DNA of 64,000 nucleotides from NCBI RefSeq assembly GCF_932526225.1, contig NC_064035.1:7811501-7875500 (forward strand), read 5' to 3'. Both the position numbers and the translations under genes were made by a program. The stretch is from Nematostella vectensis (lineage: Eukaryota; Cnidaria; Anthozoa; Actiniaria; Edwardsiidae). The notes beneath the pieces were generated by a model, which saw only the letters and a list, made by a program, of their open reading frames with translations, was not told the DNA's origin and did not search any database. Below, one piece after another: positions 11,601 through 21,312 of this stretch. Position 1 is the stretch's first letter. Each line of letters begins with the position of its first letter.

Positions 11601-13152
11601 ATTGCATCGCAAGTGGATAAGATCGCCGCTTATATAGCGTCCGTTGTTATGGAATAGATGGATGGTGCAGTATTAGCATTGAACTTGGCGTTTCAATGAA
11701 GCAGCCATAGAGCTGCTATCGCTAACAAAATCGTGTCCTTACACGGGTATTCCATGTGCTAGCACTGATATGTCATAAGCTCTATTCATCTGGGACTATC
11801 TGTTTACACAGCTAAAGGTCGGTTCCCGAGATCTACTACAAAACATACAACTACAAGAAAACATATGAAAAACTCATTAACGTTTTGTCACCGTTCCGAA
11901 TATCAGCTAGCACCTGTGCCCCGAATTCTGACACGTCTAGCTTTGTGTAAACTTATTGTCGATTCTAAGAGAAGTATATTGTGGTTGTTGTTTTGACATT
12001 GGGGAAATTGTCGTTCCTTTAACGCGAATTCCTTTGCTTCGGTAACAGAGAGTTCCGTGTCAATAGTTAAGACTTGACACCAAAATGCATGGAATTTCGT
12101 CAATACTTTTTGTCAACCTTGTGTTTTTTGTTTATTACAGGGTCTATTTTAGATTACAACGCATCTGACTTAGAAGCAGGTACTTTAAATCAAAGCAAAC
12201 CTGTTGAGATTTTGAGAGCGAATTACGAAAAACAATCAGACTGTTTACTGTTTATTTAAGCAATCTTTATAACTATGGAAGCTTGACAAATTTTAGAAAT
12301 CTCTAAAGTGGAGTTCTAAGCGTTTGAGTATATGAGACATATATTTTTGACCTCATAATCACGAATACATCTTATTAGCACCTATTTCATACTATGACAA
12401 ATTTAATACAATTTCGAAAAGCGTGAACAGCAACTAAACAAGAAAGCTTAACACCTCTTTCATATTGTAACGGGATTTGTTTAGGGGCGTACGTTATCTG
12501 TATTGTGTGTAAAAGGTTGTAATCAAAAACTTGTTCAGCGCGTCGGTACATCCCATTGCCTTCCGCACGTTTGTTAAATGCGTCAGTAAAACGTACACGT
12601 TATAAATAACCCTGTCAGTCCCAGGAAATTTACTCCTCCGTCGATTTAACACTGACCAATAAAGCCAAGAAGTGTCAAACATCAGGGTTTCCGCTCTCTA
12701 GTCAGTCAGTTTACAAAAGAAGCTGTCCTGGTTAAACTAACAAAAATAGCGCAAAAACAAATACAAAAGCTTCGTGCATCATCACTGTGAATGCTTTCCA
12801 GATCTTGCCAAAATATCTAAATAAATCGTTAAGCGTTAAACCTCGAAAATAATATTAATCATCGCTCCCGAGTAAAAAGATACAAGAGTATAATTTGCGC
12901 CGTCAATCAATATTTCAGTGGGTCCGCCACGCAGAAACAAGATACTCTTACGAATAATTGAAAGTGAACTTGGTTTACTTTGCAGGATAATTGCCTAAGT
13001 GTAAGTTAAGATAACTAGAGCAGAAAGGTTAGCCGGAAACCAGATCGAAATGCAAGCATTTTGATATTGGCGAAGCATACATCGTTTTAACATACCTGGG
13101 ATTGAGTTAAGGACACAAGACTTGTTAGCCAACACAACAGAGATATCCTCAT
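122..13152 (-). CDS. SMOC/testican-like secreted calcium-binding matricellular protein (Kazal-TY-EC-TY-EC)
   Basis: Reconstructed exons on the minus strand: 13152-13096 (tentative signal-peptide exon), 4958-4808 (Kazal/follistatin, pattern CxxxCP...PVCGTD...C...C), 4277-4062 (thyroglobulin type 1, core SCWCVDASG), 3225-3001 (SPARC-type EF-hand pair, loops [12 protein letters not shown] and [12 protein letters not shown]), 2397-2179 (second thyroglobulin type 1, core [10 protein letters not shown]) and 426-122 (second EF-hand pair, loops [12 protein letters not shown] and [12 protein letters not shown], ending in a stop). Every junction has AG/GT borders, and introns from the Kazal exon onward are all phase 1. 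The joined CDS is about 390 codons. Proteins of the SPARC/SMOC family are secreted and modulate matrix and growth-factor signalling; function here is inferred from domains. Known SMOCs are FS-TY-SMOC-TY-EC, so an EC pair between the two TY domains is unusual. The exon-6 end and the link to exon 1 (8.1-kb intron) are the weakest parts. Confidence 0.75.
762..1004. mobile_element. MITE with 24-bp terminal inverted repeats
   Basis: The left end (GTAGTTCCAGAAAATATCC) and the reverse complement of the right end (GTAGTTCAAGAAAATATCC) agree except at one base. The inversion extends inward through a C-tract/CCATGG/GGGG segment and a GGAAATTCC motif. No transposase is present. It lies in the last intron of the SMOC-like gene. 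Confidence 0.7.
3321..3454. repeat. Palindromic foldback element
   Basis: The two halves are imperfect inverted copies. Shared motifs include TATGTTATTT, GGTCCG and TCGTGAAATACCGTG, around a centre rich in GACCTCGGCC. It lies in the intron between TY1 and EC1 exons of the SMOC-like gene. A related palindrome with similar GAGGTCCGTAT and GAGGCC words lies near 40239-40414. Confidence 0.65.
5165..5592. repeat. 43-bp tandem repeat, about 9 copies
   Basis: Units read CCCTAATCCCTATAGCTATA followed by GCCCATGGGTGGAGGGACCTT. Copies differ by one or a few bases (GGGTGG versus TGGG, CCCC versus CCTC). The first copy, from 5165, is degenerate. Each unit contains the self-complementary words TATAGCTATA and CCCATGGG. 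It sits about 200 bp upstream of the Kazal exon acceptor, in the SMOC-like first intron. Confidence 0.85.
5656..5702. repeat. (GT)n followed by a G-tract
   Basis: A run of alternating GT at 5661-5680 passes directly into a G homopolymer of roughly 20 bases. Similar long G or C runs occur at about 787, 10524, 16777, 39400, 52798, 52859 and 57890. Confidence 0.85.
5703..8102. other. AT-rich stretch without a recognisable gene
   Basis: Short open frames here lack plausible splice borders or domain similarity. A (TA)n-rich tract lies around 7647-7666. Nothing else could be supported. If the tentative signal exon is right, this is intron of the SMOC-like gene plus the 3' flank of the bZIP gene. 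Confidence 0.5.
8103..8777 (-). CDS. PAR-type bZIP transcription factor, single exon
   Basis: An intronless frame of 224 residues. The C-terminal third carries the basic region [13 protein letters not shown] followed by [14 protein letters not shown] (about residues 156-182), then a coiled-coil leucine-zipper-like segment rich in E, L and N (183-220). The KDxKYW lead-in, the [13 protein letters not shown] core and the FLEEEN start of the zipper are characteristic of the PAR bZIP group (HLF, TEF, DBP, PDP1) and its relatives. Such factors are nuclear, bind D-box sites (TTAYGTAA) as dimers and often act in circadian or light-responsive output; that role is family knowledge. The N-terminal half is acidic and serine-rich with KR clusters near residues 9-16. 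The ATG is the first in the frame. Overlapping bZIP-like sites lie 106-121 bp upstream. Confidence 0.88.
   Translation of the reverse strand: MSEETKECKRRCVKRSKSETESEDEDSYPTERRQQINEGESEDEIRSVYCCRSTPHYGETTSLNNILKVVSLQSFSTSRLASDPGSNNRHFDSSAREQVQRNSVIISAPSKTKCEPEKSDREKETPQINGIYTPTVFNTKSSSRGKRTEKHFNNNKDNKYWEKRQRNNASAKRSRDARRVRELECQIRAEFLEEENHKYKVENEMLREENERLLKIIESFNNKQ
8883..8898. promoter_or_regulatory. Overlapping CRE/D-box-like and C/EBP-like sites upstream of the bZIP gene
   Basis: TTACGTCA (8883-8890) runs into ATTGCATAA (8890-8898). On the gene strand they read TTATGCAAT then TGACGTAA. Both resemble half-site combinations bound by PAR, C/EBP and CREB bZIP proteins. They lie a little over 100 bp upstream of the bZIP ATG at 8777, where a proximal promoter is expected. 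Autoregulation is inference. Confidence 0.4.
8964..10948. other. Non-coding stretch
   Basis: No frame here has both acceptable splice borders and recognisable composition. A C-homopolymer lies at about 10524-10542. It belongs either to the intergenic region or to the long first intron of the SMOC-like gene. Confidence 0.45.
10949..11010. ncRNA. Pre-miRNA-like hairpin
   Basis: ACTGGGCAATGATT (10951-10964) pairs perfectly with AATCATTGCCCAGT (10995-11008). After a one-base bulge TAGAC pairs with GTCTA, and after a small internal loop AAAGC pairs with GCTTT around the 6-base loop GATAAA. Total: 24 pairs in about 58 nt with near-perfect complementarity. The size and near-perfect stem match cnidarian microRNA precursors, which often show extensive pairing. 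It could instead be a tiny MITE remnant. The strand of transcription cannot be decided from sequence. Confidence 0.35.
11011..13095. other. Non-coding stretch
   Basis: AT-rich sequence with only short frames and no recognisable domain. A short direct repeat (TTATCAGAATGGTGCTAAAT region) occurs at about 11486-11535. Confidence 0.4.
13096..13152 (-). CDS. Signal-peptide first exon (tentative exon 1 of the SMOC-like gene)
   Basis: Reading the minus strand from 13152, an ATG in good context (AACATGA) opens 19 codons, [19 protein letters not shown], followed at once by a consensus donor CAG/GTATGT. The peptide has a basic residue, a hydrophobic core and small/polar residues after it, as in a secretory signal. 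It ends in phase 0, and the Kazal exon at 4958 is read from phase 0, so the two can be spliced in frame. The 8.1-kb gap contains the intronless bZIP gene on the same strand. It could instead belong to another secreted-protein gene; cDNA would decide. Confidence 0.5.
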
Positions 13153-15126
13153 GTTACGCTCGACTCCTCCGAGCGCCGTGCTCTTTTTCGACGAGCTGGT
13201 CCCAAGTCGTATAGTCGTTCAGTAAGAGGAATTTGTCCGAACTGCGTATCTAGTTACGTCGCTTGAACGGCAATGTTCTGTCTTCAGTTCTATGAGAATA
13301 ATCAAAACAAACTTGATGAGCCGCTCGAAAATGCCATGGGAGTTTTCCAGGCTATAATATTCGGCGACATGCAGGGTTTTGTAGCACGGTGCTTACACGT
13401 GAAAGTGACTGGAAGAGTTGAAGACTGCGTTAGATCACACCCTGCAGATCGCTAGAACGGATAAGGCCCGAGCGTGTGCCCTCGCGTTATCTCATAAGTC
13501 ATGCTATTTGCCTTATCTCTACGAGTAACAATAATTGCTAACAGAGGCCGTGAAGTGCGTGTCTGTTCCTAAGATAAGGCCAGATTAGAATTTATGTTTG
13601 TTTTCGCGGGCTTTCTGAGCTGGACGTGGGATGCGCAAGGAATGTGTCGGAAGCTCATTTCATGCCCGAAGACAGCGGAACTTACTTTCTACAAGGTGTG
13701 GGCAACATAAAAAAATATACCGACGTGTGAATTCATATCAAGTCGACACTAGCTAAGGACAGCTTGAGTACTCCATTTAAACATCAATTATGCGATGTGA
13801 AAAACCATTAATGAGAGTAGCCGGAAAATCAGGAATGGAACACGGATCCGTCGGAAGGTTGATTGGGCGCTTATCATTATCTGTGTCATCTTTCGGCTTG
13901 TTTTAATGAGAGACAGCAATTTACGTGTCCAAAGGTCGTTGAATCAGTGCTTTGAACTTTCAGGCATTTCCCGGTGACAGATGACGGCAGTGATAGACAT
14001 TGAGATATCCTAAATGTTGCAAATTAAAACCAAATATAGGGAATGGGTAGTAAGAAATTACTATATTTAAAGTATCAAAGCTTGTGGCGCGCTGGCTATG
14101 CGTAAATGGCACCGCGGCATTCGCAAAAACCATCAAGGGTTACCCGACAACCTTTTTGTTTAGCATTGGCTGTCCTTAAAATCATCTTATTGTTAGAATA
14201 TCATACTCTAGTACTGACAAGTGACGACAATACAAAATACAAACTTATCAAATATGAGTGAGCGGACGTCCCGACGACATGCATCGGGCACCTCCCTTTC
14301 CTCCTCCCCTCCTTCTTTCCACGTTAAAAGAAGAAATTTCAGGTGTATGGTCTTGATAAAAAGGTTTCTATTTTCAATTCTTCTCTCCCGCGCCCTCTTC
14401 TCCCTTTCATCAGCGCTATAAAATTCGATTAGCTTTTTATCACAAATTTCTCTCCCCTTCCCTTGATCATTTAGCTCTTCATGTAGATGCGACAATACTG
14501 AATGACTTACTTAGTAGAGAAGTATGATCCGAAAAGCCAGCATCAAAAAAAGCGAAGGCAGAAAGTTTTCCAGAAATTATTGAAATCAACATCAAGCACC
14601 CCTCGATTGAATGATCCTCTAAAGGATGGCAGAATCGGAAGTATCTTTGAACAAACCCCTGAGGGATAGCAGTTGGTAGAATTCCAGAGCCTAAAGCCCG
14701 AGGGGGGTTCTTCCCATGTGAACTTGATAGGGATGCTTGTCGTATTGTTTAGGGGGTATCCGATAAAAAAACTAGGCTTTTCTCTTAGAAATGGTATTTT
14801 TAAGGCTCCTGAGGTATTGTTTAGGGTAGCAATTTTTGGTCGTGCAGGTATTTTTAGGGGTATTTTTCGAACTCCCCCACCCCCCGGGATAGGACGATAA
14901 CCCCCGTACTTGTATGGAGGCTCCCCCCGGATACATTCACATTCTCGTCTTGCTTAAACCACAGATTGCCCTTAGTGTTGTCTCGCTGATGGGTCGAGTA
15001 CATGGAAATCGCAACTAGAACAGCGAGAGACATTCCAAGAGTGTTGAGCTCTCGATAGTCCGACGGCGTAAATGGGGGGCCAAATGAGCGTCAAACCACT
15101 CAGAACAAGAGCGAATTCCCCTTTAC
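13153..15126. other. Non-coding stretch with a dispersed TTTTAGGG-type repeat near 14740-14890
   Basis: No supportable coding exon was found. Around 14745-14880 the words TTTAGGGGGTAT and TATTTTTAGGGGTATTTTT recur. The same TTTTAGGG style is seen at 32970-33190, suggesting copies of one dispersed repeat family. Confidence 0.4.
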
Positions 15127-16040
15127 ATCGGGCCCGCCATCAAAAGTGTCACATCTGGGTACAAGGATTCTACTTTACATCGGGCCCGTCACCAAAAGTG
15201 TCCAATCTTGGTAAAATAACTCTCCTTTAAGTCGGGCTCGTCATTAAAAATGTCCAATCTGGGTACAAGGATTCTCCTTTACACCGGGCCCTTCATCAAA
15301 AATGTCTCATCTGAGTACAAGGCCTCTTCTTTGGCCCGTCATCAAAAATTTCCCATCTGGGTACAAGGATTCTACTTAACATCGGGCCCGCCATCAAAAG
15401 TGTCCTATCTGGGTACAATAAATTACCTTTACATGGGGCTCGTCATTAGAAGTGTCCAATCTGGGTACAAGGATTCTACTTCACATTGGGCCCGACATCA
15501 AAACTGTCCCATTTGGGTACAAGGATTCTCCTTTTCACCGGGCACGTCCTTAAAAGTGTCCCATCTGGTTACAAGGGTCCTCTTTCACATTGGGCCCGCC
15601 ATACAAAATGTCCCACCTGGGTACAAGGGTGATCCTTCACATCGGGCTCGTCATCAAAGTTGTCCCATCTGGGTACAAGGATTCTACTTCACATCGGGCC
15701 CGTTATCAAAAGTGTCCCGAGTACAAGGATTCTACTTCACATCGAGCCCGACATCAAATGTGTCCCTTCTGGTTACAAGGGTTCTCCTTCACACCGGGCC
15801 CGTCATCAAAAATGTCCCATCTGGGTACAAGGATTCTACTTAACATCGGGCCCGCTATTAAAATTGTCACATCTGGGTACAAGATTCTACTTCAAATTGG
15901 GCCCGTCACCAAAAGTATCCCTTCTGGGTCAAGGATTCTACTTAACATCGGGTCTGCTATCAAAAGTGTCCCATCTGGGTACAAGGTTTCTACTTGAAAT
16001 TTGGCCCGTCATCAAAAGTGTCCCTTCTGGGTACAAATCA
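15127..16040. repeat. 52-bp tandem repeat, about 17-18 copies
   Basis: Consensus CGGGCCCGTCATCAAAAGTG followed by TCCCATCTGGGTACAAGGAT and TCTACTTCACAT. Copies diverge by several substitutions and a few indels. Most units contain the palindrome CGGGCCCG. Open frames across the array arise from its periodicity and are not treated as genes. Confidence 0.9.
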
Positions 16041-16044
16041 GAGT

Positions 16045-16190
16045 TCTAAGGGAAAGTTCAATTATTAACCCGATAGGGGTCTAAAGGGGAGCGTCGAAAG
16101 TGTGTGGATTTAAAAAAGGGGAGGCACTGATTTCTTTGGGTGTTGTCCCTTCTATATAATTTGACTAAGTGTGTAATCAGACTTGGTTCT
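16045..16190. repeat. Dispersed repeat, copy A (related copy at 52778-52965)
   Basis: Both copies share AGTTCAATTATTAACCCG-like starts and then GTGTGGATTTAAAAA, CTGATTTCT, and ATAATTTGACTAAGTGTG. The second copy has an extra G-rich segment. The orientation is the same in both. Confidence 0.7.
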
Positions 16191-19100
16191 ACGAGTCTCG
16201 GTTTGGGGGTAGTTATTTGGCATGTAAAATCCTGGAGTCCAGGATACATATCAAACTACGTTTTATCTTTGCAATGCAAACCTGCATACACCCTATTTTT
16301 TCTTGGTTTCCGCTATATGCTTACGCTCCGTATTTTAAATCATTAACAAAACGTTCAAATGCTACAAGCGCTCATTCTTCGTCATCAATATCCTCGCTCA
16401 TATCTAATTTGCTGTCTTCCTCTCTTTTTTTTTCTTTCTCGTGCTGCGCTTTTCGCGCATGGACAAAAACGAAAAGCCTTTTTGCTTCTCCTGTCATATA
16501 TAGCATCAACCTTTATCCGTTGACAACCTGCATTTAGTCGCACATTTGAGAAATTTAGTGCCTTTACTTTTTTGGAATTAATCTTTTCAGCGAATTCCTT
16601 CCCCCCACTTTCTCACCAGTTTTCAGCTAATCTCTTGCTCGCGTTCCTTTGACATCGTCGTTGCCGTCCCCATGCTCAAGGATCCAGCATACTTTGCGGG
16701 CGCTGCAAAGATCACTACCGTAGAAGAGGATCCTCGAGCATATGCCGTTCCCTCCTTTGCTCCTTCTTTCTGAAGGGGGGGGGGGGGGGGGGGGGGGCAC
16801 AGGCACCTAATTTGTTCCCTTTCTTTTTCAAAACCCTCACGCCCCCCTCGGGATAATAAATGAACTTTCCCTAAAATCAGAATAGTTAAGCCTCGATCAA
16901 ACGGTGATGAGATATGAGAGTTCCAGTTCTTATGACTATTTTACCGTACACTCACACACTCTCATCGACTCTCAATCAATTTGAAGTGAACATGTTCAAA
17001 TTCGACATTGATGAGACGTTTGATCGCACGAACGAAAGTTAATGAGAGTATCTCGAACAACAAGTTTTCACAAAAAGTAACAAATGAACAGTAATTCCCA
17101 TATATCAGTGATAATAAAAAAAAATGACAAACAACCCTCAAAGACCGTTTGATCGCAGCCATGTGAGCGCTAGAAAGGGCCAACGCTCATATTTCGAAGC
17201 TTTATAAACAGAGAATCGAGAGAGAATCTCAAGTATTCACAGCCGGTCTTAATAATTTTTGTTAGTAATCGCAAAACTCTTGATATATGACCCAGAGCTG
17301 CCTTGAACAAAGCTTACCTTAGCACTTGCTTGATTGTTTGTTTTTAACATTAAAATGTTTAAATGGGGGCGATTTATCTATCAGCTCTGCAATCCGCTAG
17401 GATCATAGCATATATCCGCTCCTCCCCCTACGTCTGACCTGGCGAGTGCTTGCATGCACGGACGGTAAACTCCAAAGATTTATTTAAACCAATTAGCGTT
17501 CCATTCGGCAGATAGAAGCACGAAACACCGATAGCACCTCCTGTATTTTGTACCGCAAGAACCACAGCGATGATGGGCGAAGCTATGTCACATTTGTGAT
17601 AATCCACAAGAAAATCAAGTTCTTTATTCCATCTTTTAGCGGTTTAAGCTGACACCAGCATTGAAAAGCAACCTTTGTCTAAGAGGAAAGAATAATGCTG
17701 AGATACACAGGATGAACAGTACGGTATAGCTGATTGCGTTCTCAGAAGGGGTTTTAAATCTGATAGATGATAAGAAAAGCTGTATAATTAAATCCAATTA
17801 CATGAGTTATAACCTTAAACAGATACTGTGAAACCGCTCGCTGGTCCGGTCAGTAACTAGTTGTCCTCACTTCGGGGTGATAGTTGGATAAGATATTGAG
17901 TATCCCTTGTATGTCGTTCTGAACCACTCACCGAACATTCCCATTAAGCACGTCGTTTGACCCGAAAGAGAAAATGTACTTCAATTTAGAGTGAGGCTAT
18001 GAGCGTCGTGCGTTAACTTTAAACCGGTATCCCTGTGTGGTATGTCGTCCATGCCAAAATCAAGAAGCAAGGTAATAAAATGCCTCAAAATGAACGCGCT
18101 GAAATAACCTATTTTATGTGTACCTTAAGAACGAGGCGTTATATGTTATGGGTACATATGTATACAGTGCTGTGAAAATGGCTCCCCACGCCATTAGGCC
18201 ACCAACAAACATGCCATAAATCTTAAAACAACTGTGGCTGGGTTGTGTGCGTAACTACGTGAAGAGGATTTTCACAAAATACATTGATCTAAACATCAGA
18301 TGAATACAAGCCCTGTCGCGATGAGCGTCAGACTGCGTTCATCTTACCTTATGGCTGAAATAGTGTTAAGTAACGATCATACGGAATTCTCCCCCTTGTT
18401 GTTTCTATCCTTTGTAGCGCGCTGTTGCAATTATTTTCCTGGGTGCTGAGCGAGAATTGCGGCTGGTTTTGATTAAACGATGTTTCGGGTTTCTAGGACT
18501 GAGCCGTCTGACGAGATAGCCTCGGGCGCTTCACGTGCGGAGATTTGCCGCGCGCTCACTCTTGCCCAGTCCACCGGAAAAGCTCACGGTTTTGCAAACG
18601 AGCTAACGCAAGCATTACTAAATCGGCTCGTAGGGTTGGTCATCCTTACACGCTTAGTGAGGTTTTGAAATGCTTATAACATCACGGACTCGTAACGAGA
18701 AGTCTGGATGACAGCGCTGCACCCAATCCTTGGTATACGAGTGTTCGTAATATCGAGTTGATGGCTAATGAAAGAAGTTTGGCGCAGCTGTGCTTTGCTT
18801 TCTCAAACGTCACGTGTCACCACCAAACAAGCGAGCGCAACGAGGAACTATAAATGATTTATATCGTGTAATACATGTAAATGGAAACAAAGATTGCAGC
18901 ACGCGTGAATTGCTAAGTTTAGAATAAGGACGTAGTACGGTCATAACCTGAACATCATATGGAGGTGTAGACTTGAAGAGTTGTAGATAATCTAATTAAA
19001 ATAACACAAAAATACATAGACAGAAAATTGAGTCAGGCCGGTGTTTAACACGCACGGTCAAGTCTGTGGGAAATTCCCATTGAGGCTTAGCGACTTTTCA

Positions 19101-19796
19101 ACAGCTTATAACTTGAGCGCGAAAACATCTAGTAGCAGACGGCTCCCTTCGTCGAGTGCCTTACAATTTTGTTTACGAAATAACCACCCAAACCTGGTCG
19201 CCAGTAAGTTACAGCGAAGGGTTCGCTCGTTGTGAGAGTTAAAAGGCAAGACCTGACGGACAGATAAGCACCAGACCATAACTACAATCCGAGTATAAAG
19301 TTTCGGTGTTGTTTAAAAGGGCAAATTAACAAAACTTTCGATCGCAGTGAGAGCAGAACGGTTGGACACCTATTGATTGCCCTATAATTTAAGAATTCCC
19401 AAGCCCGCAGCACAGTGGCGGCCCTTTTCTAGATAGTGCCTTAATAGCACGTCACATAAGGCCGTTTAAAAAGTCGGCATGTCTTGCGTATGCCGCTTTG
19501 TTTAATTGTTCATTTAGGGTTTAAGAGTAACAAGAGTCTGATTCGCATCTGCGGGAACGATTTTCAAAGCAAATGATGCAGCAGTAGGTGAGCGGAAAAC
19601 ACATGTTGACGGCACGCGGGGACCTCAAACTTCAACACAGTGGCATCGCCTTTGAAAGCTTGCCTTGAATGAACGTCTTTAGGGCGTGTTCTCTAGAATG
19701 AATTTATGTAAAACTATTGCTTTAACTTCCTTCACCAATTAAAACTACTTTATAGTAACACAAGTTATTTCTGGCTCTCGTTATTAGATACACGTG
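16191..19796. other. Long stretch without a recognisable gene
   Basis: A G-homopolymer lies near 16777-16798. The word CGTTTGATCG recurs in both orientations between 16893 and 17158 (CGATCAAACGG, GACGTTTGATCGCAC, CCGTTTGATCGCAG), which may mark a degenerate MITE. Short frames elsewhere show no domain or convincing splice borders. A promoter or exon of an unrecognised gene cannot be excluded. Confidence 0.4.
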
Positions 19797-20518
19797 TTAG
19801 CTATATCTCTGTTTTTTTTGTTACATGTGTTACCCATGGCTCTGTTTAATTGTTGCATGTTACTTATGGCCCTGGTTCATAGGTACATGTGTTACTTATG
19901 GCCCTGGTTCATTGTTACATGTGTTACTTATGGCCCTGGTTCATTGTTACATGTGTTACTTATGGCCCTGGTTCATTGTTACATGTGTTACTTATGGCCC
20001 TGGTTCATTGTTACATGTGTTACTTATGGCCCCGGTTCATTGTTACATGTGTTACTTATGGCCCTGGTTCATTGTTACATGTGTTACTTATGGCCCTGGC
20101 TCATTGTTACATGTGTTACTTATGGCTCTGGTTCATTGTTACATGTGTTACTTATGGCTCTGGTTCATTGGTACATGTGTTACTTATGGTCCTGGTTCAT
20201 TGTTACATGTGTTACTTATGGCCCTGGTTCATTGTTACATGTGTTACTTATGGCTCTGGTTCATTGTTACATGTTTTACTTATGGCTCTGGTTCATTGGT
20301 ACATGTGTTACTTATGGCTCTGGATCGTTGGTACATGTGTTACTTATGGCCCTGGTTCATTGTTACATGTGTTACTTATGGCTCTGGTTCATTGTTACAT
20401 GTGTTACTTATGGCTCTGGTTCATTTCTACATGTGTTACTTATGGCACTTGTTCATTTCTACATGTGTTACTTATGGCACTTGTTCATTTCTACATGTGT
20501 TACTTATGGCTTTTCTAT
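19797..20518. repeat. 32-bp tandem repeat, about 21 copies
   Basis: Unit TTACTTATGGCCCTGGTTCA followed by TTGTTACATGTG. Most copies are exact; later ones drift (CTCTGG, CACTTG, TTTCTAC). Because 32 is not a multiple of three, all three plus frames stay open across the array and encode the same hydrophobic 32-residue period. No gene is proposed. Confidence 0.92.
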
Positions 20519-20529
20519 GGTGTTTATCA

Positions 20530-21285
20530 TTATTATCATATTCAAAAGCAACAGCAACAACAACTTGCTGCACTGTCGTTATTAAAAGCCCTGACCCCCT
20601 CTTTAGAAATTCAACTTTTGAGCCAAGCCGAGACATTTGCTTTTGCGATTAGGACTGGGTGGCCTTATAATGTCTAAAACAGTAGCTAAATGTTTAAACT
20701 ATGGTACGAAAATAATGAAACACTCTCGTCCAGTAAGATTAAAAGGAAACGTGTCGTTTACCATTCTTGAAAAATAGACATACATCAAGTTCAAAAGATC
20801 CGCGGCGTGGTTACATTAATATTGAAAATGTATAAGCGTACATGGAGGTTTGTTACAATTTTATTGCAGAACAAAAACACTCGATAGGTTCTAAAAACTC
20901 GCGTAATCTTTACTTGTTCTCGTAGTTATTTTGACGCTGCTCATTAAAGGCTAAACATCTACCATTATGTGTTTAACATTCGTGTCGATCTACAACACGT
21001 ACGTAAACGTCACTGACTTGCAGAGGACCTCATGATAAAATCATCAATAAAATTCTCACCCTCTAAGGGACAAAAAGTGCAGCTTAATACCCGAATTGGC
21101 GGCGCCTTACACACAATGAATGGAACCACTTCACCGGCTGGTTAGCTTACTCTTCTCGGGTACAAATCTCAAAAGCATTCTAGCGCGTACACAGGGGGTG
21201 GGGGTGAGCAGCCTGGCATTGCTGTAATAACCCCTTTTATCTAAGCACTATGCCCGTTGCTATGATACGTCATTGATTTAGAATT
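20530..21285. other. Non-coding 3' flank of MCM9
   Basis: No exon, RNA gene or repeat could be supported here. The MCM9 transcript probably ends in this stretch, but no clear AATAAA on the minus strand was identified. Confidence 0.4.
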
Positions 21286-21312
21286 GTAGCTTGAATGTGT
21301 CATTCAAGCTAC
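21286..21312. repeat. Perfect 12-bp-stem hairpin containing the MCM9 stop codon
   Basis: GTAGCTTGAATG (21286-21297) and CATTCAAGCTAC (21301-21312) are exact reverse complements separated by TGT. The MCM9 stop codon (TAG on the minus strand, 21309-21311) lies inside the stem. Confidence 0.8.

Noticed and set aside
14208-14495. Minus frame of 95 codons, charged
   Set aside because: Low-complexity composition (GA-rich strand), no recognised domain, and no good splice borders.
15250-16049. Frames of 129-197 codons on the plus strand
   Set aside because: They lie wholly within the 52-bp array and encode its period.
19794-20677. Three overlapping membrane-protein frames
   Set aside because: All three phases are open because the 32-bp unit lacks stops; this is not evidence for a gene.
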